6,977 nucleotides of DNA, taken from Myxococcota bacterium. Its GTDB lineage: Bacteria; Myxococcota_A; UBA9160; PR03. The DNA lies in the NCBI GenBank assembly GCA_030066475.1, contig JASJBO010000376.1, forward strand, positions 1 through 6,977, written 5' to 3'. Under the pieces are notes generated by a model, which saw nothing but the letters and a program-made list of their open reading frames with translations, searched no databases and was not told the origin of the DNA. A program made the position numbers and the translations under genes. Below, piece after piece: positions 1-5,200 of the stretch; position 1 is the stretch's first letter; the number at the start of each line of letters is the position of its first letter.

Positions 1-40
1 GAAAGTAAAGTAGTTCCCCAGAGGGAACTACTTTACTTTC
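1..40 (-). terminator. Perfect 18-bp hairpin overlapping the lnt stop (terminator-like)
   Basis: Bases 1-18 (gaaagtaaagtagttccc) and 23-40 are exact reverse complements around a 4-base loop (caga). On the lnt transcript the stem has a GUUCCC/GGGAAC core next to the loop and an A-rich 5' arm pairing with a U-rich 3' arm, as in some intrinsic terminators. The lnt TAG at 28-30 lies in the 5' arm. The window starts at the end of the stem, so no downstream U tract can be seen and the stem may be longer. A fold-back assembly artefact is the main alternative. Confidence 0.5.
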
Positions 41-1560
41 TTAACCAACGTCCCCAACAGTGCGGCGGTGAGGCAGGTGAGGGCGAAGGTGTCGCCGAGG
101 CGGGCGTAGAGGGTGCGGTCGGTGCGGGGGCGGATCTCGCCGAGGAGGATCTGCTGGGTGAAGGGCTCGGTGCGGGCCTGGACGCGGCCCCAGGGGTCGA
201 CGATGCCCGACGGGCCCGAGGTGGAGGCGCGCACGAGGTAGCGGCGCTGCTCGATGGCGCGCACCGACACCAGGTCGAACATCATGACGGCCCAGTTGTG
301 CTGTGCGATCCACGAGTCGTTGGAGGGGTTGACCAGGTACGCGGCGCCCTGGCCGACGCGCTCGGCGGCGACCTCGGCCAGCATGGCCTCGTTGCAGACC
401 AGCACGCCCGCCGCGCCCGCGCGGGTCTCGAGCGGCGGGGTCGGGGCGCCGGGCGTGAAGACGCGCACGCGCTCGAAGCGTCGGCGCAGGAAGTCGAACC
501 GGCGCAGCGGGAAGTACTCCGAGAACGGCACCAGGAACTGCTTGTCGTAGCGCCCGGCCAGCTCGCCGGCGGCCGAGAGCGCGAAGATGCTGTTGCGGTA
601 CTCCGCTGGCTCTCCGTCCGAGGCGCTCGGCCCCCCCGCCACCAGCTCGAGGTCGGCCGCCGTGAGCAGCCGCGCGATCGCGCGCTGGTAGGGCGGCTCC
701 TCCTCGAGCAGGAAGGTGAGCGCGCCCTCCGGCCAGAAGGCGATCCGCGGCGCGCCCCGGTCGACGCTCTCGAGCGTGAGGCGCAGATAGTCCTGGAGGT
801 TCTTGCCGTAGAACTCGGCGCGCCAGCGCGAGCCCACGTCGAGGTTGCCCTGCACCACCGCGACCGGCACCGCCTCGCCCGCCGCCGCGCGCTCGGCGTC
901 GCGCAGCGACACGGCGCCGTAGGCCAGCACCCCGACCGCGGGCGCCGCACCCGCCAGGAGCGGCAGCAGCGCGCGCCGCAGCGGCGCGCGCTCCCACACG
1001 GCGCGCAGCACCTCGGCGCAGCCCGCGCCCGCCGCAGCCAGCGCGAAGCTCACGCCGTAGATCCCGGTCACGGCGGCGATCTGCAACACCGGCGCCCAGC
1101 CCACCTGCGAGTAGCCGGCGAGGGCCCAGGGGTTGCCCACGAACACCTCGCTGCCCGTGAGCAGGCGCGCGCGCCCCAGCTCCGCGCCGACCCAGGCTGC
1201 CGCCGCGAGCCACGGCAGCGCGAGCGTGAAGCGAGCCGCCAGCAGCCGGTACAGCGCCGCGAAGGCCATGTAGTAGAACGAGCCGGTCAGCGTGGTGATG
1301 CCCGCGAAGAACGCGAAGCCCACCCACGGCGGCTGGAGGAAGTAGTTCGCCACGGCGCCGGGCATCCAGTCGCCGACGAGCCACGCCGCCAGCACGCTCC
1401 ACAGCCAGGCGAGCCCCAGCGCGCGCGGCAGGCTGGCGCCGCGCAGCGCCAGCAGCAGCGGCGCGAGCGCGACCCAGGCCAGCCAGCGCCAGCTCGTCGG
1501 CGGGAAGCTCAGACCGTAGAGGACGGCCGAGAGCACCGTCGCGGCGAGGGCGCGCAGCAC
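28..1560 (-). CDS. lnt: Apolipoprotein N-acyltransferase (Lnt)
   Basis: This inner-membrane enzyme transfers an acyl chain from a phospholipid to the N-terminal Cys amine of diacylglyceryl-lipoproteins, the last step of lipoprotein maturation. The protein has 510 residues, close to the E. coli length. Residues 1-220 hold several hydrophobic segments, followed by a periplasmic nitrilase-fold domain (about 232-475) and a final membrane segment (about 490-506) ending in KKVK. The catalytic residues are visible: Glu278 in FWPEGAL, Lys340 and Glu348 in DKQFLVPFSEYFP, and Cys389 in LVCNEAM, plus NPSNDSW at 411-417 and the RASTSGPSGIVDP block. The Gln-His pair before the RAxE helix in E. coli Lnt is Met-Met here. 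The start is GTG at 1560, because an in-frame TGA (the stop of the preceding gene) lies five codons upstream. No Shine-Dalgarno is visible, so coupled translation is likely. The family call is secure. Whether this is the only Lnt of the cell cannot be told. Confidence 0.95.
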   Translation of the reverse strand: MLRALAATVLSAVLYGLSFPPTSWRWLAWVALAPLLLALRGASLPRALGLAWLWSVLAAWLVGDWMPGAVANYFLQPPWVGFAFFAGITTLTGSFYYMAFAALYRLLAARFTLALPWLAAAAWVGAELGRARLLTGSEVFVGNPWALAGYSQVGWAPVLQIAAVTGIYGVSFALAAAGAGCAEVLRAVWERAPLRRALLPLLAGAAPAVGVLAYGAVSLRDAERAAAGEAVPVAVVQGNLDVGSRWRAEFYGKNLQDYLRLTLESVDRGAPRIAFWPEGALTFLLEEEPPYQRAIARLLTAADLELVAGGPSASDGEPAEYRNSIFALSAAGELAGRYDKQFLVPFSEYFPLRRFDFLRRRFERVRVFTPGAPTPPLETRAGAAGVLVCNEAMLAEVAAERVGQGAAYLVNPSNDSWIAQHNWAVMMFDLVSVRAIEQRRYLVRASTSGPSGIVDPWGRVQARTEPFTQQILLGEIRPRTDRTLYARLGDTFALTCLTAALLGTLVKKVK

Positions 1561-1572
1561 GGATCGGACGGA

Positions 1573-2199
1573 TCAGGCGCCGGGAGCGGGCCTCGTTCGC
1601 CGTGCGCTCGCGAGCAGGCCCGCGCCGAACGCCAGCAGCGTGGCCGTGCCCGGCTCGGGCACCACCGTGACGTCGACGGAGGGCAGCGGCGAGTCGGGGC
1701 CCTCGATCGAGATCCCCTCGTCGCGCATCACGAGCTCGGTGAAGGCGTCCTCGACCAGCGCGATCACGGCGTCTCCCTCCGCGACCCCCTCGAAGGTCAG
1801 CGTCGCCAGCAGGAACGCGGCTGGCTGGGCGCTCAGGTCGGCCAGGAAGCTGATCGACTGGATGCGCAGGCTGTCGGCGTCGACCGGGTTGGCGCTGGCC
1901 GATGCCTCGCAGGCCGGGTTCGGGTCGCCGACGGGGCAGGGCGTTCCGAGCCCGTCTCCGAACGCCACGTCGACCACGTCCAGCAGCGAGTCGTCGAAGT
2001 CGATCGTCAGGGTGTAGGCCAGGAGCGACGGGTCACCGCCTGCCTCGAGACCGCTCACGCCCACGTCCACGGACATCTCGCCGCCGACCGCCACGCTGGA
2101 CGAGGAGGCCGTCAGCGTCACCGGCAGCGCGCTTGCCGCGCCGGCGCCAACCAGCAGGAAGATCGCGCCGAGTGCCGCGATCCGAGCTCGCATCTTCAT
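1573..2199 (-). CDS. PEP-CTERM sorting-domain protein with a cohesin-like domain
   Basis: This is a 208-residue exported protein. Residues 1-24 form a signal peptide (MKMRAR, a hydrophobic core, then ASA before the cleavage site). Residues 26-178 read as a beta-rich domain resembling the cohesin-like domains common in PEP-CTERM proteins: a VAVGGEMSVDVGVSGL opening, AYTLTIDFDDSLLDVVDVAFGDG in the middle, then FLLATLTFEG. The C-terminus is a textbook exosortase signal: VPEPG at 180-184, a short membrane span, then Arg200, Arg201 and Arg203. The known fate of this class is cleavage and anchoring or release by an exosortase, which is not in this window. I chose the ATG at 2199 because GGAG lies 7 nt upstream and the signal peptide starts cleanly there. 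An ATG at 2229 would add ten non-hydrophobic residues and overlap the upstream gene by 26 nt. It sits 4 nt after the large surface-protein gene and 12 nt before lnt. PEP-CTERM sorting is near certain; the cohesin-like fold is a good guess from the pattern. Confidence 0.88.
   Translation of the reverse strand: MKMRARIAALGAIFLLVGAGAASALPVTLTASSSSVAVGGEMSVDVGVSGLEAGGDPSLLAYTLTIDFDDSLLDVVDVAFGDGLGTPCPVGDPNPACEASASANPVDADSLRIQSISFLADLSAQPAAFLLATLTFEGVAEGDAVIALVEDAFTELVMRDEGISIEGPDSPLPSVDVTVVPEPGTATLLAFGAGLLASARRTRPAPGA
1591..1665 (-). other. PEP-CTERM exosortase sorting signal (coding segment)
   Basis: This segment encodes residues 179-203 of the PEP-CTERM protein. The tripartite layout is complete: the VPEP motif, about 15 apolar residues (ATLLAFGAGLLASA), and an Arg cluster. 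Only five residues follow the last Arg. It indicates that the genome encodes an exosortase (EpsH/XrtA-type family) somewhere else. Confidence 0.9.
1666..2124 (-). other. Cohesin-like domain (coding segment)
   Basis: Residues 26-178 of the PEP-CTERM protein show the alternating hydrophobic strands and the short signatures typical of cohesin-like beta sandwiches: V.VGG..SVDV..SGL near the start, a LAYTLTIDFD strand, then V.VAFGDGLG, then a late LATLTFEG strand. There are two cysteines (Cys88 and Cys97) in the middle loop. Cohesins bind dockerins, often through calcium-dependent contacts. The assignment is by pattern only, without a profile search. Confidence 0.6.
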
Positions 2200-2203
2200 T
2201 GCA

Positions 2204-5200
2204 CTACTCCAGCCTCTCCCCGTTCCCATGGCGCCGGCTCGCGCGCCGCCGCTGCCGCGCCAGCGCCCAGCCGACCAGCGGCAGCAGCTCGATCCCGAGC
2301 AGGCCGCAGCGCGCGACGGCGCAGTCCGGCTGATCGCACTCGAGCTTGCACAGCACGGCGTCGAACGTCGTGATCCGCCCGTCGGGCCGGCCCGGACCCT
2401 CGCCGTCCGGATCGCGGTCGCGGCGGTCGAAGCCGAGCGCCGGCAGGCCGCGCGCCACCGACCCCACGTCCTGGAAGATCAGGTCGACGTCGCGCCGGTC
2501 GATCCGGCCGTTGCCGTCGAGGTCGCAGCTGAGCGCGCCGGCCGGCACCGACTCGGGGTCGGGGTCGCAGCCGCTCGGCCCGTCGCCCAGCCCGTCGCCG
2601 TCGGCGTCCTGCTGGAGCGGGTTGAACTGGTTGGCGCAGACGTCGTTGACCTGGTTGGCCGCCTGGTCGCGCACGCCGTCACCGTCGATGTCGGCCACGA
2701 TGTAGTTGCGCGCGGTCACGCAGTCGAGCTCACCCGGGAAGTCGTCCGGATCGGCGTCGAAGTCGGCGGGGCACGAGCCGGGCTGGTAGGCGAGGGTGTC
2801 GCCGAGCTCGAGCCCCTGGAGCTCCGGACAGACGCGCTGCGCCTCGCGGCACTCGGTCGAGGTCACCATCAGCACCGACTGGTCGATCACGCGCATCGGG
2901 AAGTAGCCCGACTGGGCGTTCTCGTCGGCCGGGTAGGCCTGGCTCGCGGTAATGCCGCCGCCGTCGATCTTCACCAGGTGCACCACGGTGCCGTCGCCGA
3001 GGCCGTCGCCGTCGAGGTCGCAGCCGCCCGCGGGCGACGACGCCAGGCAGCCGATCGGGCTCACCGCCTGACCCTCCTCGGTGCCGAGGAAGGAGACGGT
3101 GCGGTCCAGGCCCACGCTGTAGAGCTGGAACGCCTCGCAGGCGGCGAACTCGATGCACGGGATCGCCTCGAGGCCGGTGTTGATCACCGCATCCGCCTCG
3201 AGGTCGTAGACCTGCATCACGCAGTCGGTGAGATCGGGGACCCCGCCCTGCTGGTCCTGGTTGAGGTCGATGCCGGGGGCCTGGTCGGCCTCGCAGCTCC
3301 GGAACGCGATCAGCGGGCTGCCCGGGGTGGTCACGAAGTCCTCGGCCGCCAGCCCGACGTTCACGACCGTGGGCGGGGTGTCGGCCGTCTCGACGATCTG
3401 GAGCACGCGGTCGCCCGTGTCGCCGTCGAGGTTCAGGTCGGTGCCGAGCGGGCCCTGCGCCGACTCGGGCGTGATCACCACGCACTTCGTGCCCAGCGCG
3501 GTCACCGACTCCGCCGCGACGCCCAGGTTGCCGAGCGGGCCGCCCGCCACCAGCCCGGCGGTCGGCCCCCAGGCCAGCACGGCGTCCTCGTCGTCGCCGT
3601 CCAGGTTCAGGTCGCTGCCGCCCTGTCCCGCCTCCGAGACCGCGATGCACACGATCTCCTCGGAGAGCGCCAGGCTGCCGGGCGCGCGGTCCACCGCCAC
3701 GCCCAGGTTCACCAGCGTGTCCGAGGCGGGCTCGTAGAGCTGGGCGACGTCGTCGTCGCGATCGAAGTCGGCGAGCAGCGGCGGGTCGATCCCCGCCCGC
3801 ACCTCGAGCCTCGTCTGGTCCTTGTCGTTCCACGGAACGTCGCCCTCGTTGGCCTCGGGCGTGAGGATCAGCGCGCGGTCCGCCGCCACCACCACCCGGA
3901 CGGCCGCCACGCGCGGCGTCACGCGCAGGCTGCCGTCGCGCGCGTCGAGCACCTGGAGCACGTCGTCGCCGAGGTCGTCGTCCGCGACCTGGACGTCGTT
4001 GAGCGAAGGGCCCTCGGAGCCGCGCAGGTAGGCGTCCGCCAGCCCGTTCGTGTCGCTCGCGACGAGCGCCGCCGACGAGCGGAACACCACCGTGTGGCCG
4101 TCTTCGCTCAGGTCCGCCGCGAACGAGGTGCCGTCGCCCTGGAGGCCCGACCCGTCCACGCTCACCATCTCGATCGTGTTGGTCGCGCGGTCGACGCGGA
4201 ACACGTCGCTGCCCTCGTTGTCGTCGCCCGGCACCAGGCCGCCGTCGTCCGAGGCGAACGCCACGTAGCGCCCGTCGCCGCTGATCGAGGGCCCGAACGA
4301 GATCGAGAAGAAGCCGGTCTCGTTGCCGAGGTCGTCGAGGTTGACGCGCTCGAGCTCCTGCGCGAGCCGGTCGAGCACGAAGATGTCGTCGGTCGGCTGG
4401 CTGAGGTCGCCGTTGGTGTCGCCCGGAACCAGGTTGCTCGCCCCGGACTGGAACGCCACGAACTGGCCGTCGGCGCTCAGCGACGGGTCGCTGCTCCCGG
4501 CGTTGCCCTCGCGCAGCGGGTCGCCCGGCCCGAGCAGCGGGTTCACGCTCACGCGCTCGGGGGCGCCCACCTGCAGGAACGGCCCGACGGGCTGTGCCTT
4601 GAAGGTGATCGGGGCGACGAACACGTCGCTGTGGCCGTTCTCGTCGTCGCTCACCAGGTTGGTGGCGTTGGAGGTGAAGGCCACGTGCGAGCAGTCGGCG
4701 CTGAGGGCCGCGCCGTAGCTGGCGCCGTCGGGCTCGGAGGCCCCGCCCACGCGCGCCATCAGCACGAGCGGCGCGCCGAAGTCCGCGAACAGCGCCACGA
4801 ACACGTCGGAGACCCCGTTCTCGTCGCCGGGCACGAGGTTGGCGGCCTCCGACTCGAAGGCCACGAGCGTCCCGTCGCGGCACGTCGCCGGGCGTCCCGA
4901 GGCGCCGTCCGGCTCGGGCCGCCCGTTCGCGACCGCTCGGGCGAAGCTGGCGCCGCCGTCGGCGATGCGTGCCAGGAACACGTCGCGCTGCCCCTCGGTG
5001 TCGCCGGACACCAGGTCCGGGTCGTCCGACGCGAAGGCCAGCCAGGCACCGTCGGGGCTCAGGTCGGGCTGGACCGAGGCGCCCGTGGCGGACGCCGGGA
5101 TCGCGAAGAAGTCGCCCGACTCGCGATCCGCGTAGCCGATCACCGGCAGGTCGCCCTCGCCGCCGAAGAGCCCGTTGGCGCGCGTCTCGAACGCCACACG

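Noticed and set aside
2197..2229. An upstream ATG (2229) as start of the PEP-CTERM gene
   Set aside because: It would add MGTGRGWSSA ahead of an already good signal peptide and overlap the previous gene. The ATG at 2199 has GGAG at a 7-nt spacing.
298..2373. A 691-codon open frame on the plus strand across lnt and the PEP-CTERM gene
   Set aside because: It is antisense to two well-supported genes, its product is Arg/Gln/His/Ala-rich low-complexity sequence, and it crosses both gene boundaries without regard to them.
3590..4870. CRISPR-like or tandem DNA repeats suggested by recurrent gtcgtcgccgt-type strings
   Set aside because: They are coding repeats for Asp/Gly-rich loops with a fixed codon phase and no uniform spacers.
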